A DNA stretch of 64,000 nucleotides from Rhodovulum sp. MB263 (GTDB lineage Bacteria; Pseudomonadota; Alphaproteobacteria; Rhodobacterales; Rhodobacteraceae). A program made the translations under genes and the position numbers. The notes beneath the pieces were generated by a model. It was not told the origin of the DNA. It did no database searches and saw nothing but the letters and a program-made list of their open reading frames with translations. Below are positions 31,868 through 40,679 of this stretch, piece by piece; the stretch's first letter is position 1, and every line of letters begins with the position of its first letter. The stretch is taken from positions 62,001-126,000 of the forward strand of contig NZ_CP020385.1 of assembly GCF_002073975.1 (NCBI RefSeq). The letters are read 5' to 3'.

Positions 31868-32815
31868 ATGAAACGCATCACCGCCTCGCTGGCCGCCATC
31901 GCGCTGCTGGCCGGGACCGCGGCTCTGGCCGAGTATCCCGAGAAGCCCGTCACCATCGTCGTGCCCTATGGCGCCGGCGGCGGCAGCGACATCATGGTGC
32001 GCACCGTCGCGCCCTATATCGAGAAATATCTCGGCGACGGCGCCAAGGTCGTGGTCGAGAACCGCACCGGCGCCTCGGGCATCATCGGCTGGCAGGCGGT
32101 GCATGATGCCAAGCCCGACGGCTACACCATCGGCGTCATCACCACGCCGTCGATCGTGACCAAGCCGATCGAGGGCAAGGCCGATTTCACCTGGCAGGAA
32201 TTCACCATCATCGCCAACATGGTCACCGATCCTGCGGCGCTGAACGTCAAGAAGGGCAGCCAGTTCACGGACATTGCCGGGCTGGTCGACTATGCCAGGG
32301 AAAACCCGAAGGTCGTGACCATGGCCACCGGCAATTTCGGCGGCGACGATCACCTGGCCGGGCTGCAGCTTGAAAAGCTGACCGGGGCCGAGTTCACCTT
32401 CGTGCCCTTCCCCGGCGTCGCCGCGCGCAACGCCACCATGGGCGGTCATGTCGCGGTCGGCAGCTTCAATCTTGGCGAGGCGGTCAACTATCAGGACTCG
32501 ATCGACATTCTGGGCATCATGGCCGCCAGGCGGTCCGAGCTTGCCCCCGAGGTCCCGACCCTGAAGGAACAGGGCTTCGACATCGTTGCCTCGTCGCAGC
32601 GCGGTTTTGCCGGGCCGAAGGGCATGCCCGCCGAGGCGGTCGGGAAACTGTCGGCGGCCATCGCCCAGGCGGTGAACGACCCCGATTTCCGCAAGGATGC
32701 GATCAATCAGGGCGTGGTGCTCGATTTTGCCGACAGCACAGATTTCGCCGCCCAGCTCGACGCCTTCGACCAGGCCATGCGCAAGATCTGGGCCGAGAGC
32801 CCCTGGCTTGAGTAA
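31868..32815 (+). CDS. tctC: TTT periplasmic substrate-binding protein TctC (second system)
   Basis: A 315-residue Bug-type receptor with a signal peptide at residues 1 to about 21 (ITASLAAIALLAGTAALA). The family loop is EYPEKPVTIVVPYGAGGGSD, followed by NRTGASGIIGWQAVHDAKPDGY near residue 65. It differs substantially from the other TctC in the window, so a different ligand is likely. An AAGGAGAGA ribosome-binding site precedes the ATG. It opens the transporter part of the aminotransferase operon. Confidence 0.9.
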   Translation: MKRITASLAAIALLAGTAALAEYPEKPVTIVVPYGAGGGSDIMVRTVAPYIEKYLGDGAKVVVENRTGASGIIGWQAVHDAKPDGYTIGVITTPSIVTKPIEGKADFTWQEFTIIANMVTDPAALNVKKGSQFTDIAGLVDYARENPKVVTMATGNFGGDDHLAGLQLEKLTGAEFTFVPFPGVAARNATMGGHVAVGSFNLGEAVNYQDSIDILGIMAARRSELAPEVPTLKEQGFDIVASSQRGFAGPKGMPAEAVGKLSAAIAQAVNDPDFRKDAINQGVVLDFADSTDFAAQLDAFDQAMRKIWAESPWLE

Positions 32816-32833
32816 CCCCGTCGAAAGGACATC

Positions 32834-33286
32834 ATGAAATCCATCCACAATGATGTCGTTCTGGGAACGAGCGTGGCGATTCTCGCCGCGCTCGGCATTC
32901 ACAGGGCGCTGGGGTTCGGGGCCGATGCCCGCGTCTTTCCCCTTCTGGTGCTGGGCCCCGCCGTTCTGCTGGGCCTGCTCATCGCCGTACGCGGCTATCT
33001 GAAACAGACCCGGACCGGCGACAATCCCGATTTCTTCGCCAGCCCCGGCCGCTTCTTCCTGGTCGCGGGCGTCATGGCCCTGGCGCTGATCGGGCTGAAA
33101 TATCTGGGCTTTCTGACCACATCGGCGCTGACCGTGCCGCTGCTGTCGGTCACGCTCGGCTATCGGCGGGCGCTGCCGATCCTGGCCACCACCGCGGGCT
33201 TCCTCGCGATGGTCTATATCGTCTTCATCCAGATCCTCTCGCGCCCGCTGCCGGCCGAGATCTGGACCCGGCTCGGAGGCAGCTGA
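32834..33286 (+). CDS. tctB: TTT small membrane subunit TctB (second system)
   Basis: A 150-residue four-helix protein. The loop between helices 1 and 2 reads GFGADARVFPLLVLGPAVLL, the TctB pattern. Helices 3 and 4 lie at about residues 72-110 (GRFFLVAGVMALALIGLKYL) and 118-137. It starts 18 bases after tctC and ends one base before tctA, so the three are co-transcribed. Confidence 0.86.
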   Translation: MKSIHNDVVLGTSVAILAALGIHRALGFGADARVFPLLVLGPAVLLGLLIAVRGYLKQTRTGDNPDFFASPGRFFLVAGVMALALIGLKYLGFLTTSALTVPLLSVTLGYRRALPILATTAGFLAMVYIVFIQILSRPLPAEIWTRLGGS

Positions 33287-33287
33287 G

Positions 33288-34793
33288 ATGGACCTGTTTT
33301 CTCCGCTTCTCGATGCGCTGCCGGCGGTTCTGACCTTCCCCAACCTGCTGGCGATGGTCGGCGGCGTGCTGGTCGGCATCGTCGTCGGCTCGCTGCCCGG
33401 GCTGACCGCGACCATGAGCATCGCGGTCCTGCTGCCGCTGACCTTCACCATGGACCCGCTGGTCGCGCTCGGCATGATGGCGGGCATCTATAACGGCGCG
33501 ATGTATGGCGGGGCGATCCCCGCGATCCTGTTGCGCATTCCCGGCACCCCCGCGGCCATCGTGACCACCTTCGACGGCTACCCGCTGGCCCAGCAGGGCC
33601 GCGCCGGCTATGCGCTGCAGATCGCGCTTCTGTCCTCGGCCTTCGGCGGCATGATGAGCGCCATCGCGATGATGGTACTGGCGCCGCCCCTGTCGCTGGT
33701 GACCCTGGCCTTCGGCCCGCCCGAGGTGTTCTGGGTCGGCATCTTCGGCATGGCCGCGGTCGCGGTCTTTCTGGGCGAGGATCTGCCCAAGGGCATGCTC
33801 TCGGCGCTGATCGGGCTTTTCATCGGCATGGTCGGTCTCGACCCGGTGATGTCGACCGACCGCTTCACCTTCGGCCAGCTCGAGCTGGAATCGGGCATCG
33901 ACATCGTCGTGCTGATGGTCGGGCTTTACGCCATCCCGCCCTGTCTCGAGATGGCCGAGGATACCGCCAGGGCCGTGGGCGCCCGGATCAGGCTGGACTT
34001 CCAGCCCTTCCTGAAGACGATGCGCGAGATCCCGCGTTACTTCAGGATCTGGAGCTGGGCCTATTTCTACGGCATCTTCGTCGGGCTTCTGCCCGGCGCC
34101 AGCGGCAGCTTCGTGTCCTTCCTGGCCTATGAGCGCGCCAAGCGGATGTCGAAGGACCCCGAGAGCTTCGGCAAGGGCAATCCCGAAGGCATCGCCGCCT
34201 CGGAATTCGGCAACAATGCCGACAATGCGGCGGCGCTGATCCCGACGGTGACGCTGGGCATTCCCGGCAGCTCGGTCGCGGCGGTGATCATGGGCGGGCT
34301 GCTTGTGCACGGTCTGCAACCCGGCCCCGACCTGTTCCGCAACAGCGCCGACATCATCTACGGCTTCATGATCCAGATGTTCCTGACATCGCTGATCCTG
34401 ATCCCGCTTGGCGGCTCCTTCGCGACCAATCTCTTCGCCCAGGTGCTGCGGATCCCGCGCCCGCTGCTGATCCCGCTGATCATCTGCCTCAGCATCGTCG
34501 GCGCCTATTGCGTGCAGAACTCGCTGTTCGATGTCTGGCTGATGTTCGGCTTCGGCCTGCTGGGCTATGTCATGAGCAAGACCGGCCTGCCGCTGGCGCC
34601 GGTGGCGCTGGGGGTGATCCTCGGGCCGCTGATCGAAAGCAACCTGCGCCTGTCTCTGCTGCTGGACGTGCGCAACGAACATATCCTGTTCACCCGGCCG
34701 ATCTGCATGGTGCTGATCGCGCTTCTGGTCCTGACCACGGTGCTGCCGCCGGTCTGGAAACACATTCGGGCCCGGCGCGCGCGCCAGGCCTGA
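33288..34793 (+). CDS. tctA: TTT large permease TctA (second system)
   Basis: A 501-residue, roughly 12-helix permease. Conserved TctA segments: VGIVVGSLPGLTATMSIAVL near residue 28, RIPGTPAAIVTTFDGYPLAQ near 85, and the second P-G loop FVGLLPGASGSFVSFLAYE near 265. C-terminal residues are basic (HIRARRARQA). It ends the operon before a strong hairpin. Intact, and clearly distinct from the TctA at 22873. Confidence 0.92.
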   Translation: MDLFSPLLDALPAVLTFPNLLAMVGGVLVGIVVGSLPGLTATMSIAVLLPLTFTMDPLVALGMMAGIYNGAMYGGAIPAILLRIPGTPAAIVTTFDGYPLAQQGRAGYALQIALLSSAFGGMMSAIAMMVLAPPLSLVTLAFGPPEVFWVGIFGMAAVAVFLGEDLPKGMLSALIGLFIGMVGLDPVMSTDRFTFGQLELESGIDIVVLMVGLYAIPPCLEMAEDTARAVGARIRLDFQPFLKTMREIPRYFRIWSWAYFYGIFVGLLPGASGSFVSFLAYERAKRMSKDPESFGKGNPEGIAASEFGNNADNAAALIPTVTLGIPGSSVAAVIMGGLLVHGLQPGPDLFRNSADIIYGFMIQMFLTSLILIPLGGSFATNLFAQVLRIPRPLLIPLIICLSIVGAYCVQNSLFDVWLMFGFGLLGYVMSKTGLPLAPVALGVILGPLIESNLRLSLLLDVRNEHILFTRPICMVLIALLVLTTVLPPVWKHIRARRARQA

Positions 34794-34800
34794 CCCGAAA

Positions 34801-34829
34801 GGCCCCGGTTCTTCCTCGGTCCCGGGGCC
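34801..34829. terminator. Terminator between convergent tctA and LysR genes
   Basis: An 8-base stem, GGCCCCGG/CCGGGGCC, with a 13-base loop, starts 7 bases past the tctA stop and 22 bases before the convergent LysR stop. It probably serves both directions. Confidence 0.6.
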
Positions 34830-34851
34830 GCTCCCCCCGGGCGCTGCCCAA

Positions 34852-35766
34852 TCAGGTGGCGCCCGGGCTCTTTCCAAGCTCGGCCAGGAACGCCGCCGCC
34901 ACATGCGAGCGCGCCCGCCGTGCCGGTTCCAGCAGGTAGAGCTTCCGCCAGAGCCCAAGACCCGTCACCGGAACGAAGCGGATCGCCGGATCGCCGAACA
35001 GCCCCACCGCCGCTTTCGGCATCAACGCGACCCCCAGCCCGGCCCGGATCATGCACAGCTGCGCGATGGTCGAATGGGCCTGCAGCCGGGTCTCTTTCAG
35101 GGCCTCGGGCAGGGCCGCGGCGCCTGCCAGCAATTGTCGCGTGCCGGTCTCGGCCGAGAGCGTGATGACCTCGGCCGGGTCGATCTCGGACAGGGCCACC
35201 GCATCGCGCCCGGCCAGCCGGTGCCCCCCCCCGCAGGCCAGCCCGAACGGATCGCGCCGCAGCTCGGTCTGGGTCAGATCGGGGCTTTGCCGCGCCCGTC
35301 CCGCCACTGCCAGATCGAGCGTACCGTCCGAGACGAGCCCCGCCAGCCGCTCGGCCACATCGTCATGCAGCAGGCAGGAGATCCCCGGATGCGCCGCGCG
35401 GAACCGCGCCAGCGCCGGCCCGACCAGATCGCCGATGGCCGAGGGCGCGGCCCCGACCGCCAGCCGGCCCTCGCTCAGCCCCGCCTGCGCCCGCATCCGC
35501 CCCAGCGCCCGGTCGAGATCGGCCAGCACCGGCGCGGTTTCCTCGAGAAAGGCCAGCCCCAGCGGCGTCGGCTGCGGCGGCCGCATCCGGCGGTCGAAGA
35601 GCGGTGCCCCGACCTCCTCCTCGGCCTGGCGCACGGTCTCGGTCAGGGCCGAGGGCACCACCCCCAGCGCCTCCGCCGCCCGCGCGAAACTGCCCTGCGC
35701 CCGGATCGCATGCAGCGCCCGCAGATGGCGGAGCGTGATATTCAGATTTTCCGAACCTAGCTTCAT
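34852..35766 (-). CDS. LysR-family transcriptional regulator
   Basis: A 304-residue LysR protein. The N-terminal winged helix is LRHLRALHAIRAQGSFARAA (about residues 10-30) followed by LGVVPSALTETVRQAEEEVG; the effector-binding region follows. Only 72 bases separate it from the divergent FAD/Fe-S dehydrogenase, its probable target. It resembles GcvA/AmpR less than CbbR/GltC-type proteins. The effector is unknown. Confidence 0.9.
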   Translation of the reverse strand: MKLGSENLNITLRHLRALHAIRAQGSFARAAEALGVVPSALTETVRQAEEEVGAPLFDRRMRPPQPTPLGLAFLEETAPVLADLDRALGRMRAQAGLSEGRLAVGAAPSAIGDLVGPALARFRAAHPGISCLLHDDVAERLAGLVSDGTLDLAVAGRARQSPDLTQTELRRDPFGLACGGGHRLAGRDAVALSEIDPAEVITLSAETGTRQLLAGAAALPEALKETRLQAHSTIAQLCMIRAGLGVALMPKAAVGLFGDPAIRFVPVTGLGLWRKLYLLEPARRARSHVAAAFLAELGKSPGAT

Positions 35767-35838
35767 GTCTTTCTATTTCTACGAAGCCCGGATCTGTGGT
35801 TCAAGATCCCCGACCCGAAGACACCGCGAAAGGCCGCC

Positions 35839-38652
35839 ATGACCGATCAAAGCCCGCCTGCCCTCACGACCGCGCTGCGCGCCGCCGGGTTCCGGGGCGA
35901 GATCGAAAGCGACCGGGCGCTTTGCAGCGCGATGTCGACCGACAATTCGGTCTATCAGGTGATGCCCGATCTGGTCGTGGCGCCGATGGACGCCGCCGAC
36001 ATGGTCACGCTGGAACGGGTCATGGCCGAACCGCGCTTTGCCGCCATGCCCGTCACCGCGCGGGGCGGCGGCACCGGCACCAATGGCCAGAGCCTCAGCC
36101 GCGGGGTCATCGTCGACACCCGCCGCCACATGCACCGGCTGCTGGATTTCGATGCCGCCGAAGGCTGGGCCGATGTCGAACCCGGGATGGTGCTCGACGA
36201 TCTGAACGAGCGGCTGCGCCCGCACGGGGTGTTCTTCGCGCCCGAGACCTCGACCTCGACCCGCTGCACCATCGGCGGCATGGTCTCGACCGATGCCTCG
36301 GGCAAGGGCAGCCGGGTCTATGGCAAGACCTCGGACAATATCATCGGGCTCGAGATCGCCCGGCCCGAGGGCCTGCTGTCCAACCTCGCCCCCGCCCCCG
36401 ACTGGACCCGCCCGATGCTGGACGCGGCCGAGGCCGCCGCCCGGTCGGGGCGCGCGGCCTTCATCGCGGCGACGCCCCGGCTGAACCGCCGCTTCACCGG
36501 CTACGATCTGGAACGCGCCTGCCCCGAGGCTGGCGGCTTCGAGTGGTGGCGGCTGTTTCTGGGCGCCGAGGGCACGCTGGGGCTGGTGAGCAGGATCCGC
36601 GTGGCCCTGCGCCCGCTCGCGCGCGAAAAGCGTCTGCTGGTCGCGGGATTTGCCAGCTTCCGCGAGGCGCTGGCCTCGGCCCTGCCGCTGGCCGAGTTCG
36701 AGCCCACCGCCATCGAGGTGATGGACGAGCGCGTGCAGAAGCTGGCCGATGATGCAGGCATCCTGACCCGGCTGCCGCCCGCGCTGCGCGCAAGCCGTGG
36801 CCAGCCGCTGGCCTATGTCTTCATCGAGTTCAACGGCGATGACCCGGACGGTCTGCAATCCCGCCTGAACGCCTGCGAAACCGCGATCCATGCCCTGCCC
36901 GGCGCCCGGGCGATCCACATGGCGCGCGATGCCGCCGAGATCCGCGAGCTTTGGGCCGTGCGCTCGGCCGGTGTCGGGCTTCTGGGCAAGGTCGACGGGC
37001 GCGCGCGCCCCGTGGCCTTTGTCGAGGATTGCGTGGTGCCGCCCGAAAACCTGCCCGCCTTCCTCGATGACTTTCTGGCGGTACTGGACGCCCAGGGGCT
37101 CGATTTCGGGATCTATGGCCATGTCGATGTGGGCTGTCTGCATGTCCGGCCCGCACTGGACATCGACACCGACCGCGAGAGGCTGGTCGCCGTCTCGGAT
37201 GCGGTCTTCGAACTGACCCGCAAACATGGCGGCATCTTCTGGGGCGAACATGGCAAGGGCGTGCGCGGGGCCTATCTGCGCGACTGGATCGGACCCGAGG
37301 CCTATGCCGCACTGCAGGGCGTCAAGGCCGCCTTCGACCCGGCCGGGCGCTGCAATCCGGGCAAGCTGGTGGGCCTTGACGCACCCGTGCCCGCCATCGA
37401 CGAAATCCCGTTCCGCCCCTTCAACGCGCCCGAGGGCGATGCGCTGACCCGCGCCTTCCGCTGCAACGGCAATGCGCAATGCCTGTCCTATGCCGCGGCG
37501 ACGCCGATGTGCCCCTCCTTCAAGGCCACCGCCGATCTGCGCCAGAGCCCAAAGGGCCGGGCCGATGCGCTGCGCGCCTGGCGGCAGGCGCGGCTCGAGG
37601 GCCGCGTGGATGCCGCGCTCGAGGCCGATCTGACAGCGACGCTCGACGCCTGCCTCGGCTGCAAGGCCTGCGCGTCGAGCTGCCCGGTGCAGGTCGACAT
37701 CCCCGCCATGCGCGCTGCCTTCTATGCCGATCTCTATGCCCGGAAAGCGCGCCCGCTGGCCGACCGGCTGATGCTGCTGGCCGAGCGGGAAAGCGTGACG
37801 CTTCAGGTCCTTGCGCCGATGTTGCGCCCGGTCTGGCCGCTGCTGGCCCGGATCGGGGGGGCGCTGACCGGCACGGTCGATCTGCCCAAGGCACTGGCCC
37901 CCGCCCTGCCCCGCGCCGACCGGATCGGCGCCGCCGATCTGGCCCGGCCGCTGCCCGAGGGCACGGTGATCGTCATCGAGGACTGGTTCTCGGCGCTGTT
38001 CGACGGCGCGGCGCGGACCGATGCGCTGGCCGGGCTGAAGGCGCTTGGCTACCGGCCGCGCATGCTTGCGATGCGTCCCGCGGGCAAGACCGCACAAAGC
38101 CTCGGCGATCCGCGCTTCGCCGCGATGGCCACCCGCCTCAGGCGGCATCTGGAGGCCGCCGCCGCGACAGGCGCACCGCTGATCGGGCTCGACCCCGCAG
38201 TGGTGATGCAGCTTCGGCAGGATTATCCGCAGGCGGGCATCGCGCTGCCGCCCGTGCTGCTGCCGCAGGAATTCCTCTCTCGCGAGATCGCGGCGGGCCG
38301 GCGCTTTCCCGATCTCGCCGCGACAGGCCCCGCGCCCAAGCTCTTTTCGCATTGCACCGAGACGACCGGCGCGCCCGAGGCCGCCGCCGACTGGCGCCGG
38401 GTCTTCGCGGCCTTGGGCGTGGAAATCGACACCCCCGCCACCGGCTGTTGCGGCATGGCGGGGCTCTTCGGGCACAAGACCCGCCACCAGACCGTCTCGA
38501 GACGCCTGTTCGACATGTCCTGGGCGCCGAAGATCGGGGACGAAGCGCCGGTCCTCGCCACCGGCTTTTCCTGTCGCTGCCAGACCGAGCGGCTGGCCAG
38601 GGTCCCGGCCCGTCACCCGCTGGGGCTCATCGCCGATCTGGCCGCCGCCTGA
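35839..38652 (+). CDS. FAD- and Fe-S-binding dehydrogenase (YdiJ/GlcD-like)
   Basis: A 937-residue fusion. Residues about 40-250 form the PCMH-type FAD domain (ARGGGTGTNGQSLS and STSTRCTIGGMVSTDASG). Residues about 270-520 are the FAD-oxidase C domain (GIYGHVDVGCLHVRP, then HGGIFWGEHGKGVRG). A 4Fe-4S ferredoxin-like site (CLGCKACASSCPVQV) follows near residue 610, and a CCG-type domain (ATGCCGMAGLFGHK) near 870. This order is that of E. coli YdiJ, a D-2-hydroxyglutarate dehydrogenase of about 1,018 residues, and of D-lactate/glycolate oxidases. Electrons would pass to a quinone or ETF. Here a D-2-hydroxy acid is the likely substrate; which one is open. Divergent from a LysR gene. Confidence 0.88.
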   Translation: MTDQSPPALTTALRAAGFRGEIESDRALCSAMSTDNSVYQVMPDLVVAPMDAADMVTLERVMAEPRFAAMPVTARGGGTGTNGQSLSRGVIVDTRRHMHRLLDFDAAEGWADVEPGMVLDDLNERLRPHGVFFAPETSTSTRCTIGGMVSTDASGKGSRVYGKTSDNIIGLEIARPEGLLSNLAPAPDWTRPMLDAAEAAARSGRAAFIAATPRLNRRFTGYDLERACPEAGGFEWWRLFLGAEGTLGLVSRIRVALRPLAREKRLLVAGFASFREALASALPLAEFEPTAIEVMDERVQKLADDAGILTRLPPALRASRGQPLAYVFIEFNGDDPDGLQSRLNACETAIHALPGARAIHMARDAAEIRELWAVRSAGVGLLGKVDGRARPVAFVEDCVVPPENLPAFLDDFLAVLDAQGLDFGIYGHVDVGCLHVRPALDIDTDRERLVAVSDAVFELTRKHGGIFWGEHGKGVRGAYLRDWIGPEAYAALQGVKAAFDPAGRCNPGKLVGLDAPVPAIDEIPFRPFNAPEGDALTRAFRCNGNAQCLSYAAATPMCPSFKATADLRQSPKGRADALRAWRQARLEGRVDAALEADLTATLDACLGCKACASSCPVQVDIPAMRAAFYADLYARKARPLADRLMLLAERESVTLQVLAPMLRPVWPLLARIGGALTGTVDLPKALAPALPRADRIGAADLARPLPEGTVIVIEDWFSALFDGAARTDALAGLKALGYRPRMLAMRPAGKTAQSLGDPRFAAMATRLRRHLEAAAATGAPLIGLDPAVVMQLRQDYPQAGIALPPVLLPQEFLSREIAAGRRFPDLAATGPAPKLFSHCTETTGAPEAAADWRRVFAALGVEIDTPATGCCGMAGLFGHKTRHQTVSRRLFDMSWAPKIGDEAPVLATGFSCRCQTERLARVPARHPLGLIADLAAA

Positions 38653-38670
38653 GCCTGCCCGCAGCCTGCC

Positions 38671-39360
38671 CTAATCGGGCAGGCCCTCGGCGACATGGGC
38701 CAGAAGCCCCTCGCCATTGCCGCGAATGTCGTAGATCAAGGCGTCGCGGGCGGCCTCGGCATCGCCCGCGCGGATCGCGGCGACGATCCGGCGATGGGGG
38801 TGCGGCTCCCAGTTGGGGGGGATGCCGCCATCGTAGAGATGCGACAGGATCGGCCCGCAGCGCATCCAGAGATTGGACACCAGATCGAGCGCCACCGGCT
38901 GCCCGGCCATCTCGCACAGCATCAAATGAAAGCGGGTATTCTCGCCGATCGCCTCGGCGAAATCGCCCGCATCCTGCGCCGCGATCATCCGGCGATGCAT
39001 GTCCTCCAGCGCGTCGATATCCTTGGGCACGGCGACCCGCGCGGCCTCGGCCGCGGCATTGCCCTCCAGATGCTCGCGGATGCCGCGGATCTCCATCAGG
39101 ATGCCGCGGGTCAGATACGGCACGCAGGTCCGCCCCCGCGAATCGAGCCGCAATGCATTCTCGGCCACCAGCCGCATCAGCGCCTCGCGCATCGGCGTCG
39201 CGCTGATCCCGAATCGCTGCGACAGCGGCCGCAGCGTCAGCACCGTGCCGGGCTGCAACTCGCCCCGCATCAGTGCCTCGCGCAATCCCCTATAGGCCTG
39301 TTCGCTCAGGCTTTGCTTTTCGACCGGCCTGATCCAGGCCGCCGGATCGGCCCCGTTCAT
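38671..39360 (-). CDS. GntR-family transcriptional regulator with FCD domain
   Basis: A 229-residue regulator. Winged helix: YRGLREALMRGELQPGTVLT and FGISATPMREALMRLVAENAL (residues about 20-80). The FCD helices follow, with ENTRFHLMLCEMAG and PHRRIVAAI supplying expected metal-binding residues. It is divergent from the quinone oxidoreductase gene, with the palindrome TTGTTATAACAA between them, so it probably represses that gene and itself. Its 3' end is 19 bases from the convergent dehydrogenase stop. Confidence 0.88.
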   Translation of the reverse strand: MNGADPAAWIRPVEKQSLSEQAYRGLREALMRGELQPGTVLTLRPLSQRFGISATPMREALMRLVAENALRLDSRGRTCVPYLTRGILMEIRGIREHLEGNAAAEAARVAVPKDIDALEDMHRRMIAAQDAGDFAEAIGENTRFHLMLCEMAGQPVALDLVSNLWMRCGPILSHLYDGGIPPNWEPHPHRRIVAAIRAGDAEAARDALIYDIRGNGEGLLAHVAEGLPD

Positions 39361-39402
39361 GACGTCATCACCTTCGCTCCTCCCCGAAATCGTGTTGACA
39401 TG

Positions 39403-39414
39403 TTGTTATAACAA
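39403..39414. promoter_or_regulatory. Palindromic operator TTGTTATAACAA over a promoter
   Basis: A perfect 12-base palindrome fitting the GntR-family TTGT-N4-ACAA pattern. It lies 8 bases after a TTGACA hexamer (39395-39400), so a repressor bound here would cover the promoter of the quinone oxidoreductase unit. Confidence 0.6.
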
Positions 39415-39471
39415 ATTACACATAACGTCGCAGGGCGGAAGGGGAGCCGCCAACGGCAAACGGGAGGTTGC

Positions 39472-39543
39472 ATGTTCAAATTGTCACAGTCGCGTCAGGT
39501 CGCAAAGGCGCGGGCGCAATGCCCGGTGGGAACCGCCCGATGA
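39472..39543 (+). CDS. 23-residue upstream ORF coupled to the quinone oxidoreductase gene
   Basis: An ATG five bases after a strong GGGAGG ribosome-binding site opens a short frame, MFKLSQSRQVAKARAQCPVG..., that ends with a TGA overlapping the ATG of the next gene (ATGA). The next gene's own ribosome-binding site is poor, so translation of this leader probably delivers ribosomes to it. The peptide is basic with one Cys. An alternative is that the TTG at 39468 starts the oxidoreductase directly with 24 extra residues. Confidence 0.45.
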   Translation: MFKLSQSRQVAKARAQCPVGTAR

Positions 39544-40535
39544 CCGGCGTTCTGTCCGTGACGGCACCCGTTCCGGGTGGCCCCGAGGCGTTGACGCTCG
39601 AAACCCGGACCCTGTCCGCCCCCGGGCCGTGCGAGATGCGGGTCCGCGTCCATGCTGCGGGCGTGAACCGCCCCGATGCGATGCAGCGCGAGGGCAATTA
39701 CCCGCCGCCGCCCGGCGCCTCCGACGTGCTGGGGCTGGAGCTTTCGGGCGAGGTTCTCGAGATCGGCGCGGGCGTGACCCGCTTTGCCCCCGGCGACCGG
39801 GTGATGGCTCTGGTCGCGGGCGGCGCCTATGCCGAAGAGGCCATCGTGCAGGCCGATGTGGCGCTGCCGGTGCCCGAGGGTCTGTCGATGACCGAGGCCG
39901 CAGGCATCCCCGAGACCTATTTCACCGTCTGGTCGAACCTCTTCATCCGCGCCGGGCTGCAGCCCGGGGAAACCGCGCTGATCCATGGCGGCACCTCGGG
40001 CATCGGCGTCACCGCGACGCTCCTGGCCCGGGCGATCGGCGCGCGCGTCATCACCACCTGCGGCAGCGACGAGAAATGCCGCGCCTCCGAGAAGCTGGGC
40101 GCCGCGGCCTCGGTCAATTACCGCGATACCGATTTCGTTCAGGCGGTACGCGATCTGACCGGCGGCAAGGGCCCCGAGGTGATCCTCGACATGGTCGGCG
40201 GCCCCTACATGCAGCGCAATCTCGACCTGGTGGCCGAAGACGGGCGGATCGCCCAGATCGCCTTCCAGCAGGGCTCGCGCGCCGAGATGGACATGGGCCC
40301 GGTGCTGTTCAAGCGCCTGACGCTCTGCGGCTCGACGCTTCGGGCGCGGCCCCTGGCGATGAAGGCCGAGCTGGCCCGCGAGATCGAGGCGAAGGTGCTG
40401 CCGCTGATCCTTCAGAAGGGCGCCGGACCGGTGATCGATTCCACATTTCCGCTGAAAAGGGTGCAGGACGCCCATGCCCGGCTCGAGGCTTCGGCCCATA
40501 CCGGCAAGATCATCCTGCTGACCGATGCGGCCTGA
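39540..40535 (+). CDS. NAD(P)H:quinone oxidoreductase (zeta-crystallin/PIG3-like)
   Basis: A 331-residue zinc-free MDR protein. Signatures: RVRVHAAGVNRPDAMQREG near residue 35, the GLELSGEVLEIG stretch, the nucleotide loop HGGTSGIG near 150, and ILDMVGGPYMQRNL near 220. This is the PIG3/quinone-oxidoreductase branch, which reduces quinones or enones using NADPH. The ATG at 39540 matches the usual family start and overlaps the leader ORF stop. Regulated, by position, by the divergent GntR protein. Confidence 0.85.
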   Translation: MTGVLSVTAPVPGGPEALTLETRTLSAPGPCEMRVRVHAAGVNRPDAMQREGNYPPPPGASDVLGLELSGEVLEIGAGVTRFAPGDRVMALVAGGAYAEEAIVQADVALPVPEGLSMTEAAGIPETYFTVWSNLFIRAGLQPGETALIHGGTSGIGVTATLLARAIGARVITTCGSDEKCRASEKLGAAASVNYRDTDFVQAVRDLTGGKGPEVILDMVGGPYMQRNLDLVAEDGRIAQIAFQQGSRAEMDMGPVLFKRLTLCGSTLRARPLAMKAELAREIEAKVLPLILQKGAGPVIDSTFPLKRVQDAHARLEASAHTGKIILLTDAA

Positions 40536-40679
40536 ACGACGCCCCTGAGCGACCGGCCTGAACGACGGGCCCGGGCCGGAAACGCCCCCCACAGAATTCG
40601 GCCGACCGGCCGCGCGCCCCAGGGCCGTCCGGTCGTGCCGCCTGCCCATAACACGTAATCCGAAACGGGAGGAACCACC

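Noticed and set aside
35779-38616. Minus-strand open frame of about 945 codons
   Set aside because: Exact shadow of the FAD/Fe-S dehydrogenase; no ribosome-binding site or domain.
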